Source: an uncultured bacterium
Lineage (GTDB): Bacteria > Bacillota > Clostridia > Lachnospirales > Lachnospiraceae
Direction of reading: 5' to 3'
NCBI GenBank assembly: GCA_905215405.1
Contig: CAJMQE010000102.1
Coordinates: 1-12,021, forward strand
DNA: 12,021 nucleotides
Program-made: the position numbers and the translations under genes
Notes under the pieces: model-generated
The model's database searches: none
Told to the model about the DNA's origin: nothing
Seen by the model: only the letters and a program-made list of their open reading frames with translations
Part shown: positions 1-6,752 of the stretch, piece by piece
How the letters are laid out: the number at the start of each line of letters is the position of its first letter
How positions within the stretch are numbered: the stretch's first letter is position 1

Positions 1-78
1 CTTTTTTCTCGAAAGTTATCCACAAGGAGCGAAAATGAATTATGAAATTACCTCATTTATAAAAGCAACTATTAATAG

Positions 79-107
79 AAAACTTTATAGTCATAAAGCT
101 TTTTTAT
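79..107. terminator. Bidirectional Rho-independent terminator after gatB
   Basis: A perfect 6-bp stem, CTTTAT (83-88) with ATAAAG (93-98), has a 4-nt loop. On the plus strand it is followed by CTTTTTTAT. On the minus strand it is followed by TTTTCTATT. The A/T tails on both sides fit a terminator that works in either direction. It lies about 70 bases past the gatB stop and most simply ends the aspS-gatCAB transcript. The stem is short and AU-rich, so its strength is uncertain. Confidence 0.6.
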
Positions 108-165
108 AACTATGAACGTTTTCTATTCTCAAACATTTATATAAAACTTTTACAATAGATAAATA

Positions 166-1593
166 TTATAGCAATTCCTTTAACAACTGATTCACCATTG
201 CCGGATTTGCCTTTCCTTTCATGGCTTTCATCGTCTGTCCGACAAGGAATCCTATCGCTTTTTCTTTTCCATTGTGATAATCCTCTACGGACTGTGGGTT
301 TGCTGCTATTATGTTCTCTACTGTAGCACGCAATGCACCTTCATCATTTACCTGCTTCAGACCTTTTTCTTCAACATATTGATCCGGATCCATGTTATCC
401 GTGAACATTTTTTCAAATACTTCTTTTGCAACGCTGTTATTGATCGTTCCGGCTTCCACAAGTTCAATTAACTTCGCCAGATTCTCTGGTGAAAATGTAA
501 TTTCATCCGCATCCATCTCTTTTTCTTTTAGGATTCGCATTGTCTCGACCATCAGCCAGTTCGATACCTTCTTAGGCTTTTTGCAAATTTCTGTAGTGGC
601 TTCAAAAATATCTGCCAGTTTCTTTGTAGAAGTAATAATATCTGCGTCGTACTCTGGAAGTTCATATTCCTTCTGATATCTAGCCATTTTGGCTTCTTTA
701 AATTCAGGCTCTGCCACTTTGATCTTATTGATCCATGCATCATCAATCACAAGTGGTACCAGATCAGGTTCTGGGAAATATCTGTAATCCTGAGCATCTT
801 CCTTGGATCTCATTGCAAATGAGTATTCCTTATTATCATCCCATCTTCGTGTTTCCTGTGTAACACTTTTTCCGTCTTCGATCAGCTCGATCTGTCGCGC
901 TCTTTCCCCAGCGATCGCCCTTGCAATTGCTTTAAAAGAGTTCAGATTCTTCATCTCTGTTCTTGTACCAAATTCCGTTGCACCCACTTCACGCACAGAT
1001 ATATTGACATCGGCTCTCATGGAACCTTCCTGTAATTTACAGTCAGATGCACCAAGATACTGTATTGTCATTCTGAGTTTATCCAGATATGCAATTACTT
1101 CTTCTGAAGAACGCATGTCAGGTTCTGATACAATTTCGATCAAAGGAACACCCGAACGGTTATAATCAACTAAAGAACAATCTTCCCAGTCATCATGGAT
1201 CAGTTTTCCAGCATCTTCTTCCATATGAATCTCATGTATTCCAATGCTCTTTTTATTGCCATTCACTTCAATATCTACATGGCCATCATGACAAATTGGT
1301 GCATATAACTGAGATATCTGATAGTTCTGTGCATTATCCGGATAAAAGTAATTCTTTCTATCAAATTTTGAATATCTAGTAATCTCACAATTTGTTGCAA
1401 GGCCTACTGCCATTGCATATTCTACGACCTGTTTGTTAAGGACGGGAAGGGATCCCGGCATACCTGTGCAGACAGGACATGTATGTGTATTGGGAGCTCC
1501 TCCGAATTCTGTCGTACAACCACAGAAGATCTTCGTTTTTGTTGCTAATTCCACATGGACTTCCAGTCCAATTACTGTTTCATACTGTTTCAT
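166..1593 (-). CDS. gatB: Asp-tRNA(Asn)/Glu-tRNA(Gln) amidotransferase subunit B (GatB)
   Basis: GatB is the tRNA-binding and kinase subunit of the GatCAB amidotransferase. It activates the side chain of misacylated Asp-tRNA(Asn) or Glu-tRNA(Gln) with ATP, and ammonia from GatA then completes the amide. The protein opens with the family hallmark ETVIGLEVHVEL. A four-cysteine cluster follows (C24, C26, C39, C42, in FCGC and CPVC), matching the zinc site of the family. The C-terminal third has the YqeY-like helical tail ending in a GQTMKAMKGKANP-like segment. I place the start at the ATG at 1593, giving 475 residues, because GGAGG lies 6 bases upstream. A TTG 18 bases further upstream is in frame, but the Shine-Dalgarno lies inside that extension. 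It is the last gene of the operon, 24 bases after gatA. The length is normal and no frame damage is seen. Confidence 0.97.
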   Translation of the reverse strand: MKQYETVIGLEVHVELATKTKIFCGCTTEFGGAPNTHTCPVCTGMPGSLPVLNKQVVEYAMAVGLATNCEITRYSKFDRKNYFYPDNAQNYQISQLYAPICHDGHVDIEVNGNKKSIGIHEIHMEEDAGKLIHDDWEDCSLVDYNRSGVPLIEIVSEPDMRSSEEVIAYLDKLRMTIQYLGASDCKLQEGSMRADVNISVREVGATEFGTRTEMKNLNSFKAIARAIAGERARQIELIEDGKSVTQETRRWDDNKEYSFAMRSKEDAQDYRYFPEPDLVPLVIDDAWINKIKVAEPEFKEAKMARYQKEYELPEYDADIITSTKKLADIFEATTEICKKPKKVSNWLMVETMRILKEKEMDADEITFSPENLAKLIELVEAGTINNSVAKEVFEKMFTDNMDPDQYVEEKGLKQVNDEGALRATVENIIAANPQSVEDYHNGKEKAIGFLVGQTMKAMKGKANPAMVNQLLKELL

Positions 1594-1617
1594 CTTAATC
1601 CTCCATTCCAAGCCGCA

Positions 1618-3090
1618 TTAATCCATTTGCGTTGCTATGCTGCATCTTTCATAAGATTTTGTCTGTTCAAATGCGTATGCCGCACGTATGATATTTTTCT
1701 CCTGAAAACAGTCGCCGATCAGCTGCAAGCCAATTGGCAGTCCTTTGGAATCGGTCCCACATGGTACAGAAATACCAGGAAGTCCGGCAAGGTTGACTGA
1801 AATCGTATAGATATCACCCAGATACATTTTAATCGGATCTGACAGAGATTTACCTAATTCAGGAGCAGTCGTTGGAGCGACAGGTCCCAGTATGACATCA
1901 TATTTTTCAAATGCCTGATCGAACGCTTTTTTAATCAGGGCTTTTGTACGTAGTGCTTTCAGATAATAAGCATCATAATATCCTGAGCTGAGTACGAAAG
2001 AACCAAGCATGATTCTTCTCTTTACTTCGGTACCAAATCCTTCAGAACGTGTCTTTTTATACATCTGATGCAATTCTTCATAGTCCGGTGTTCTGTATCC
2101 ATATTTTACACCATCAAATCTGGACAGATTTGAACTTGCTTCCGCAGATGCAATGACATAATAGGCAGGAATTGCATACTTTACAAGGCTCAAGTCAAAT
2201 TCCTCTACAATTGCACCTTTTGCTTCGAGAGCCTTTGCAGCCTTTAATATAGCAGCCTTGACTTCCGGATCCAGTCCCTCTGCGATATAGTCTCTTGGAA
2301 TACCAATTTTCAAACCTTTTACATCATCCACAAGTGCAGAAGTAAAATCATAATCCTCACGCTTTACAGAAGTCGTATCCTTTGTATCATGTGAAGCGAT
2401 CACTTCGAGAATCGTTGCACAATCCGTTACATCTTTTGCAATCGGTCCGATCTGGTCAAGGGATGAGCCATAAGCGATCAATCCATACCGACTGACTGTA
2501 CCATATGTTGGCTTAATTCCCGTCACACCACAGTATGAACTTGGCTGACGAATGGACCCACCGGTATCTGAACCCAGGGCATAACTGCATTCCTGTGCTG
2601 CTACCGCTGCTGCCGAACCACCTGAAGATCCACCTGGTACATGTGCCATATTCCATGGATTTTTTGTTGGTCCAAATGCAGATGTCTCCGTTGTACTTCC
2701 CATTGCAAATTCATCCATATTGGTCTTACCAACAATTACAGCACCCGCTTTTTCCAGATTCAGTACTGCTTCTGCTGTATAAGTTGGGTTGAAATTTCCA
2801 AGTATTTTTGAAGAGCAAGTCGTTAACAGATCTTTGGTACACATATTGTCTTTAATCGCTACCGGCACACCTGCAAGTGGTCCTGTTAATTTTCCATCAT
2901 CAATCAGCTGTTGTACCTCTTTCGCTCTTTTTAAAATTCTTTCTTCATCTACTACCGTTACATAACAGCCAAGCTCCTTGTCCTGTTCTTTGATCTGTGC
3001 GATACAGGCCTGTGCAGCTTCTACTGCTGTAACTTCTTTTGCTTTTATTTTTTCGCCTAATGCTACGGCGGTCAAACTCATTAAATTCAC
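1618..3090 (-). CDS. gatA: Asp-tRNA(Asn)/Glu-tRNA(Gln) amidotransferase subunit A (GatA)
   Basis: GatA is the glutaminase subunit of GatCAB. It hydrolyses glutamine and channels ammonia to the GatB site. The protein is 490 residues, normal for the family, and shows the amidase signature: the glycine/serine-rich core VPGGSSGGSAAAVAA (about 151-165) and the later GSDTGGSIRQPSS (173-185). The Ser-cisSer-Lys triad is visible as K80 (in PVAIKDN), S155 and S179, one residue offset from the numbering I recall for Staphylococcus aureus GatA. The GTG at 3090 is the best start because GGAGG lies 8 bases upstream. An in-frame ATG at 3081 would be about 17 bases from that site. It follows gatC after 53 bases and precedes gatB by 24, so the three subunits are probably co-translated from one transcript. 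Confidence 0.97.
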   Translation of the reverse strand: MNLMSLTAVALGEKIKAKEVTAVEAAQACIAQIKEQDKELGCYVTVVDEERILKRAKEVQQLIDDGKLTGPLAGVPVAIKDNMCTKDLLTTCSSKILGNFNPTYTAEAVLNLEKAGAVIVGKTNMDEFAMGSTTETSAFGPTKNPWNMAHVPGGSSGGSAAAVAAQECSYALGSDTGGSIRQPSSYCGVTGIKPTYGTVSRYGLIAYGSSLDQIGPIAKDVTDCATILEVIASHDTKDTTSVKREDYDFTSALVDDVKGLKIGIPRDYIAEGLDPEVKAAILKAAKALEAKGAIVEEFDLSLVKYAIPAYYVIASAEASSNLSRFDGVKYGYRTPDYEELHQMYKKTRSEGFGTEVKRRIMLGSFVLSSGYYDAYYLKALRTKALIKKAFDQAFEKYDVILGPVAPTTAPELGKSLSDPIKMYLGDIYTISVNLAGLPGISVPCGTDSKGLPIGLQLIGDCFQEKNIIRAAYAFEQTKSYERCSIATQMD

Positions 3091-3143
3091 AGTATTTTCC
3101 TCCTGTTTACGATCTATTTCATTTAGAGATATTTTCAGCTGCC

Positions 3144-3437
3144 TTACGCAAAAGTCTTAGGAACCATAAACTGTCCGTCCTTTGCCTTTGGTGCATTTGC
3201 TATGATATGCTCACGGTCATTTTCATTTGTCACTACATCTTCACGAAAAACATTGCTGACTGGAAATACATGTGACATTGGCTCTACCCCTGTCGTATCC
3301 AGTTCATTTAACATATCAATATAATCAAGCATATTTGCCATATCCTTCTTTGCCTGTTCCTTCTCTTCTGGAGAAAGTTCCAGCTTTGCAAGAATACCAA
3401 CATAATCAATTGTTTCATCATCAATTACATTTGCCAT
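3144..3437 (-). CDS. gatC: Asp-tRNA(Asn)/Glu-tRNA(Gln) amidotransferase subunit C (GatC)
   Basis: GatC is the small subunit that wraps around the GatA-GatB interface and stabilises the complex. The 97-residue length is typical. The N-terminal part reads DDETIDYVGILAKLELSPEE, the usual helical start of the family. The middle holds the LNELDTTGVEPMSHV motif and the end has the characteristic MVPKTFA tail. The ATG at 3437 is preceded by AGGAGG at 3449-3454, a rather long spacing of 11 bases. The gene stands between aspS, 319 bases upstream across a tandem-repeat tract, and gatA, 53 bases downstream. Confidence 0.95.
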   Translation of the reverse strand: MANVIDDETIDYVGILAKLELSPEEKEQAKKDMANMLDYIDMLNELDTTGVEPMSHVFPVSNVFREDVVTNENDREHIIANAPKAKDGQFMVPKTFA

Positions 3438-3438
3438 A

Positions 3439-3479
3439 TCTATTCATTCCTCCTATATGTCGTTCTTTTCTATTCATTC
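3439..3479 (-). repeat. Short direct repeat at the gatC ribosome site
   Basis: The 11-mer GAATGAATAGA occurs twice on the minus strand, at 3479-3469 and 3449-3439, thirty bases apart. The second copy begins at the last G of the gatC Shine-Dalgarno (AGGAGG) and fills the spacer before the ATG. It looks like a small local duplication. No function can be read from it. Confidence 0.5.
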
Positions 3480-3559
3480 GGTGTGCAGATCCTGTCACAC
3501 CATTTTTGTTTCTTGCCACTCTGTGACCACATTTCACTGTGCAACTGCGTTTTACACAA

Positions 3560-3727
3560 CTATCTGCTTTTCACGCTAATATCTGCTTTCCACGCTTCTA
3601 CCTGTTTTCACACTTCTATTTGCTTTCCTCGCTTCTATCTGCATTTCACACTTGTATCTGCAATTCACACTTCTATCTACTTTCACGCTTCTATCTGCAT
3701 TTCACGCTTCTATCTGCATTTCACCTT
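3560..3727. repeat. Tandem minisatellite, nine copies of a 19-bp unit
   Basis: Nine head-to-tail copies of an 18-19 bp unit fill most of the aspS-gatC gap. The plus-strand consensus is CTATCTGCATTTCACGCTT. Copies start at 3560, 3579, 3598, 3616, 3635, 3654, 3673, 3691 and 3710. Three (3598, 3673, 3710) are 18 bp and the rest 19 bp. Divergence is highest at the aspS-distal end (3560-3634) and lowest next to aspS (3691-3727). More degenerate traces continue to about 3537. The 19-bp period and mixed lengths rule out a continuous coding repeat, and the unit has no internal dyad, so it is not a hairpin array. The tract lies inside a transcribed operon leader for gatC. Confidence 0.9.
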
Positions 3728-3756
3728 ATTACCTTACTTGATTTGGACCGCTATTT

Positions 3757-5091
3757 TTATGGCTCTAATCGGTTCAGATCACGAGGGAAGAGTGTTGTCT
3801 CACGAACATTTTCCTCACCAAGGAGCTTCATTGTCAGTCGTTCAAGACCGATACCAAGTCCTCCATGTGGCGGCATACCATATTTAAAGTTCATCAGATA
3901 GTGATCCATTCCCTCTGTTGTCATACGTTTTGCTGCGATCTTTTTCAAAAGTTCCTGATAATCATGAATTCTCTGGCCACCTGTTGTAATCTCAATCCCT
4001 CTGAAAATAAGGTCAAAACTAAGCGTAAATCTAGAGTCATTTGGATCATCCATTGCATAGAATGGTCTCTTCTTAGATGGATAATAAGTAATAAATACAA
4101 AATCACTGTCATACTCTTCTTTAAAATACTGACCGATTAAATGTTCCTCTTCTGGTTCCAGATCGAATGGATTCTTAATTTTACGGCCATATTTTTGAGC
4201 GACCAGTTCTTTCGCCTCATCGAAACGCACCTGCGGAATCTTATCTACTTTCGGAAGATCCACTTTCAGAGTCTTCAACTCTTTTGCATAATCTTTTTTC
4301 AGCAGTTCCATGATATACTGCAGGACTCCTGTTTCCATTTCCATGATTTCTTCAAAACTTTCGATATATCCCATCTCAAAATCCAATGATGTATATTCGT
4401 TCAAATGTCTTGTTGTATTATGCTTTTCTGCTCTAAATACTGGTCCAACTTCAAATACTCTGTCATACACACCGACCATTGTCTGTTTGTAGAACTGAGG
4501 ACTCTGCTGGAGAATTGCATGTTTCCCGAAATATTCAAGTTTAAAAAGATTTGCACCACCTTCTGCTGATCTCGCTCCAAGTTTTGGTGTATGCACTTCA
4601 ACGAATCCCTGTGTGTGAAGATAATCCCTGAATCCACGGACAACGCCTTCCTGAATTCTGAACTTACTTCTTTCCCGCAGGTTACGAAGGGTTACAGGAC
4701 GCAGATTTAAAATAGTTTCAAGTGATGTGTTCAGTTTCCATTTATTAATTGGTACTGGCATCTGTGCGATTTCAGGTCTGGAAAGGATCTTTACCTCTTT
4801 GAGTCTGACTTCAAAACCATTTGGTGCTCTGTCTTCCTTCTTGCACATACCCTGCACCTCAAGTGTCATACCTTCCTGCAGATCTTTCCTATCAAAATTT
4901 GATACGCCCTCTTCATAAACGCACTGGATAATGCCGTCGCCCTGTCTGAGAATTATAAATGTTACTTCTCCCATATCTCTGATATTATGAATTGCGCCAT
5001 TTGCCTTGATCTGCGTATCTATCAGGCCCTGTTCTAAGATATCCTGCACGGATACTGTATCTTTTTTCTTGACTCCACTTACAAATTCCAT
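3757..5091 (-). CDS. aspS: Non-discriminating aspartyl-tRNA synthetase (aspartate--tRNA(Asn) ligase)
   Basis: This is a class IIb synthetase of the short archaeal type (444 residues), not the long bacterial AspRS of nearly 600 residues. An N-terminal OB-fold anticodon-binding domain (about 12-105) is followed by the catalytic core. Motif 2 begins FRAEKHNTTRHLNEYTSLDF (219-238), and motif 3 is GLGIGLERL (411-419) with its arginine at 418. The ARSAEGGANLF segment (173-183) fits aspartate rather than asparagine recognition. H35, in GAIHNIRDMGE, sits where archaeal non-discriminating enzymes, as I recall them, carry His instead of the Trp of discriminating ones. It would charge both tRNA(Asp) and tRNA(Asn) with Asp, and GatCAB, encoded next in the operon, repairs the latter. 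The ATG at 5091 is chosen because GGAGG lies 8 bases upstream; the ATG at 5106 overlaps that site. A T-box leader precedes it. Confidence 0.92.
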   Translation of the reverse strand: MEFVSGVKKKDTVSVQDILEQGLIDTQIKANGAIHNIRDMGEVTFIILRQGDGIIQCVYEEGVSNFDRKDLQEGMTLEVQGMCKKEDRAPNGFEVRLKEVKILSRPEIAQMPVPINKWKLNTSLETILNLRPVTLRNLRERSKFRIQEGVVRGFRDYLHTQGFVEVHTPKLGARSAEGGANLFKLEYFGKHAILQQSPQFYKQTMVGVYDRVFEVGPVFRAEKHNTTRHLNEYTSLDFEMGYIESFEEIMEMETGVLQYIMELLKKDYAKELKTLKVDLPKVDKIPQVRFDEAKELVAQKYGRKIKNPFDLEPEEEHLIGQYFKEEYDSDFVFITYYPSKKRPFYAMDDPNDSRFTLSFDLIFRGIEITTGGQRIHDYQELLKKIAAKRMTTEGMDHYLMNFKYGMPPHGGLGIGLERLTMKLLGEENVRETTLFPRDLNRLEP

Positions 5092-5196
5092 ATCTGTTTC
5101 CTCCATTTACTGATTCTGACCCTATCCCTTTGATACATGTCGAAATGAATGATCCGTATTTCATACGGCTCTTCTATCTGTCTGAATGATTTCAGA

Positions 5197-5255
5197 AAAA
5201 AAAAAAAAAATCCCGACATATATCAGTTGATAAAATCAAATGATATATGTCGGGA
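5197..5255 (-). terminator. T-box intrinsic terminator
   Basis: A perfect 15-bp stem runs from TCCCGACATATATCA (5255-5241) to its complement TGATATATGTCGGGA (5225-5211), with a 15-nt loop and then an uninterrupted run of 14-15 U. The 5' arm contains the CCCG needed to close the antiterminator, so the two structures exclude each other. This is the regulated stop of the aspS-gatCAB leader. Confidence 0.95.
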
Positions 5256-5540
5256 CGGATAATCTACTTCATCCGCGGTACCACCCGCATTGAATGCAGC
5301 TTACGATAAACCGATATATTTTGACTACCCGTTTATGTGACCTGTCATTCCTCTCGAAACACTTAACGCGTGTAACGGAATAACCTAGACTGATTGCCTT
5401 ATATCGTAATCAGCTTCAACTATTCAGCTCCAGAGTGTTGCCTCTTCTAATTCCCTGTCTGATGCTCTCAGTCGGTGACATCATTTTCCTGTCAGGTTCC
5501 ATAGAAAAGAGTCTCTTTCAAAGCCTTTTCTTTTTTTGAA
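5197..5540 (-). ncRNA. T-box riboswitch leader of aspS-gatCAB
   Basis: The leader carries the T-box sequence GCGGGTGGTACCGCGG (5288-5273), with the UGGU bulge that reads the tRNA acceptor end. The antiterminator pairs CGGG (5287-5284) with CCCG (5254-5251) and CGGAT with ATCCG; the terminator competes for the CCCG. Stem I can be drawn from AGAG (5516-5513) to CTCT (5435-5432), with a 9-bp helix (5510-5502 with 5449-5441) above an internal loop whose 3' side is CAACA (5440-5436). The likely specifier is therefore AAC (Asn, 5439-5437), followed by a purine as expected. CAA (Gln) overlaps it by one base shift. A second internal loop holds GAA (5453-5451). Uncharged tRNA would favour the antiterminator and raise expression. 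The T-box identity is near certain. The specifier call is tentative. Confidence 0.93.
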
Positions 5541-5547
5541 TGGGGTA

Positions 5548-5576
5548 ATGCTAGCACATTCAATTTTGAATTACAA
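5548..5576 (-). promoter_or_regulatory. Promoter of the aspS-gatCAB operon
   Basis: A -35-like TTGTAA (5576-5571) and a -10-like TAGCAT (5553-5548) are separated by 17 bases. TGC directly before the -10 makes it an extended -10. Transcription would begin near 5541, just ahead of T-box stem I. Confidence 0.6.
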
Positions 5577-5808
5577 TCATGTTTTCACATTTTTACAAAC
5601 AATCTAATTATGTAAAGTAATGTGCCTGATTGTTCTAAATAATAAAAAGACTTTTCTTAAATTAATTTTGTAATTTTAGGTAGAGACAGTTTTCAATGGA
5701 ATCTGTGTTTCGAAAATCGCACAATTTTCATGTCCGATTTATTCAATATTATATTGTTATGCTGTAAACTAGAATACAAATCCTAATCTGCTATACGTTC
5801 CAAAAACC
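5577..5808. other. Intergenic gap between folT and the aspS promoter
   Basis: AT-rich DNA with no credible ORF. On the minus strand there is a 6-bp dyad, GAAAAT with ATTTTC, around TGTGCG (about 5710-5730), which has no U-run. A weak AAGA/TCTT hairpin followed by TTTATT lies near 5640-5656 and could be a poor folT terminator. Nothing else is recognised. Confidence 0.4.
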
Positions 5809-6381
5809 TTATTTAGCCATTTCTTTATTTACAGAATGACTAAGAAATGGCTGAATTGCATAATTCATCGCTTTCATAACTGTAAAAAGTAAAATACTGT
5901 TTATTGGCCACATAATGATATTTTTCAATGCTCTTGCTGGCAGCATCACAAAGAATCCTTTTCCATACATTACAGATAACCAGTAAGTTGCGAGCCCCAT
6001 GTTGATTACAACTACAACCGTCAGTTCCGCTAACAGCACTCTCCAGATGGAGATCTTCTTTTTATAGAAGAAACATCCATAAATCATGCCTGCAAGAATT
6101 GCATCAAGTGTAAATCCTGGGAAAAATGCGCCTGTTGGCTTAATGAAGAACTTGAGAATATCAAGAGCACCACCAAATATTCCACCTACGACTGGGCCAA
6201 ACATATATGCAATGATTTGATTTGGCATACCTGAGAAACCGATTTTGATGTACTCACCGATCTGAATCGTGAAATATCCGAGTACGACAGCGATTGCTGC
6301 AAATAGTGCACATAGCACTACATTTTTGATGTTTTTGAATTCATTCAATGAATCCTGAAAGTTTGTAAGAAACTTTTTCAT
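5809..6381 (-). CDS. folT: Folate ECF transporter substrate-binding (S) component FolT
   Basis: This is a 190-residue integral membrane protein with about six hydrophobic segments. The first is near residues 20-40 (NVVLCALFAAIAVVLGYFTI) and the last near 158-172 (IIMWPINSILLFTVM). The family pattern is visible in GFSGMPNQIIAYMFGPVVGG, in FFPGFTLDAILAGMIYG and in the PARALKNIIMWPINS helix, which match FolT-type S components of energy-coupling factor transporters. The S component captures folate outside the membrane. ATPases and the T subunit (EcfA, EcfA', EcfT) would come from elsewhere in the genome, as in group II ECF systems; none is in this window. The THF riboswitch just upstream independently supports the folate assignment. 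The ATG at 6381 has GGAGG nine bases upstream. The gene appears monocistronic. Confidence 0.9.
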   Translation of the reverse strand: MKKFLTNFQDSLNEFKNIKNVVLCALFAAIAVVLGYFTIQIGEYIKIGFSGMPNQIIAYMFGPVVGGIFGGALDILKFFIKPTGAFFPGFTLDAILAGMIYGCFFYKKKISIWRVLLAELTVVVVINMGLATYWLSVMYGKGFFVMLPARALKNIIMWPINSILLFTVMKAMNYAIQPFLSHSVNKEMAK

Positions 6382-6387
6382 AAAAAA

Positions 6388-6446
6388 ATACCTCCTTTGC
6401 AGTCCGAGCTCTACATAAGAGGTATATTGATTCCTGTATTATGTAG
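6388..6446 (-). promoter_or_regulatory. Candidate translational expression platform of the THF riboswitch
   Basis: Directly after the aptamer, CTACATAA (6446-6439) can pair with TTATGTAG (6418-6411). The loop between them carries ATACCTC (6425-6419), a perfect 7-base complement of GAGGTAT (6394-6388), which includes the folT Shine-Dalgarno. The first base of the hairpin is also the last base of aptamer stem P1. This suggests ligand-controlled access to the ribosome site rather than transcription termination. There is no U-run. The pairing is seen in the sequence; the mechanism is inferred. Confidence 0.55.
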
Positions 6447-6540
6447 CAGCGGGATGCGAACTCTGTACCGCAAGAAATCTTTTCGTCCGGGTGACAACTC
6501 CCTGTTCACCTGGCACTTAACGCACAAAATTCTACTCTGC
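6446..6540 (-). ncRNA. THF (tetrahydrofolate) riboswitch, folT leader
   Basis: The minus strand carries the conserved features of the THF-I aptamer in order: GAGTAGA near the 5' end, GCGTTAAGTG (about 6522-6513), AGGTGAAC facing GTCACC, GGACGAAAAG, TTGCGGT, and the 3' closing block GTTCGCATCCCGCTGC. P1 forms between GCAG (6540-6537) and CTGC (6449-6446). These elements match the known aptamer in front of folate genes in Firmicutes. It senses reduced folates and would lower FolT synthesis when folate is ample. Confidence 0.93.
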
Positions 6541-6560
6541 TCTTATTTTTATTTTTTGTA

Positions 6561-6594
6561 TCAGCTGCAAATGCAATTACTGCTCTGCAGCTGA
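6561..6594 (-). promoter_or_regulatory. Strong hairpin upstream of the THF aptamer
   Basis: TCAGCTGCA (6594-6586) pairs perfectly with TGCAGCTGA (6569-6561) across a 16-base loop. It starts within about ten bases of the predicted transcript start and precedes the aptamer by 20 A-rich bases. It is not part of the known THF-I fold. It lacks a U-run, so it is not a terminator. A 5' stabilising stem or a competing structure is possible. Confidence 0.6.
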
Positions 6595-6605
6595 CCAATA
6601 CAAAC

Positions 6606-6633
6606 ATTATAACATTCTTTTTCTATATTACAA
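6606..6633 (-). promoter_or_regulatory. Promoter of folT
   Basis: TTGTAA (6633-6628), a 16-base spacer and a consensus TATAAT (6611-6606) give a good sigma-A-type promoter. The transcript would start near 6600 and run through the hairpin and riboswitch into folT. Confidence 0.75.
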
Positions 6634-6752
6634 GATACAATCTGACAATTTTCATTTTTGTCTAACTTATTTTTCCATTTTGCCATGTTGTCAGTGAATC
6701 ATAATATCGATATCTTTACACCGTCTCTATGTTTTTAGGCTATTATCATATC

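Noticed and set aside
16..24. DnaA box / replication origin
   Set aside because: A single TTATCCACA with no second box, no AT-rich unwinding element and no dnaA or dnaN gene nearby.
1594..1611. Upstream TTG start for gatB (481 residues)
   Set aside because: The added codons are the Shine-Dalgarno region itself. The conserved family start begins at the ATG at 1593.
3560..3727. CRISPR array
   Set aside because: The 19-bp units follow each other without spacers, and no cas gene is present.
3483..3901. Plus-strand open frames of 120-134 codons across the aspS-gatC gap
   Set aside because: They arise from the 19-bp tandem repeat, which is rich in T and C and has few stops on this strand. They have no good ribosome site and run into the antisense of aspS.
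5092..5106. Upstream ATG start for aspS (449 residues)
   Set aside because: The GGAGG ribosome site lies just after this ATG and is correctly spaced for the ATG at 5091.
5496..5499. GAAC at 5499-5496 as an overlapping Glu/Asn specifier like that of Clostridium acetobutylicum
   Set aside because: It lies on the 5' strand of the drawn stem I, whereas specifier codons lie on the 3' strand.
6641..6695. Terminator for the large secreted protein gene formed by CTGACAA and TTGTCAG
   Set aside because: The arms are about 40 bases apart, there is no U-run, and one arm lies next to the folT promoter. No convincing terminator was found after 6753.
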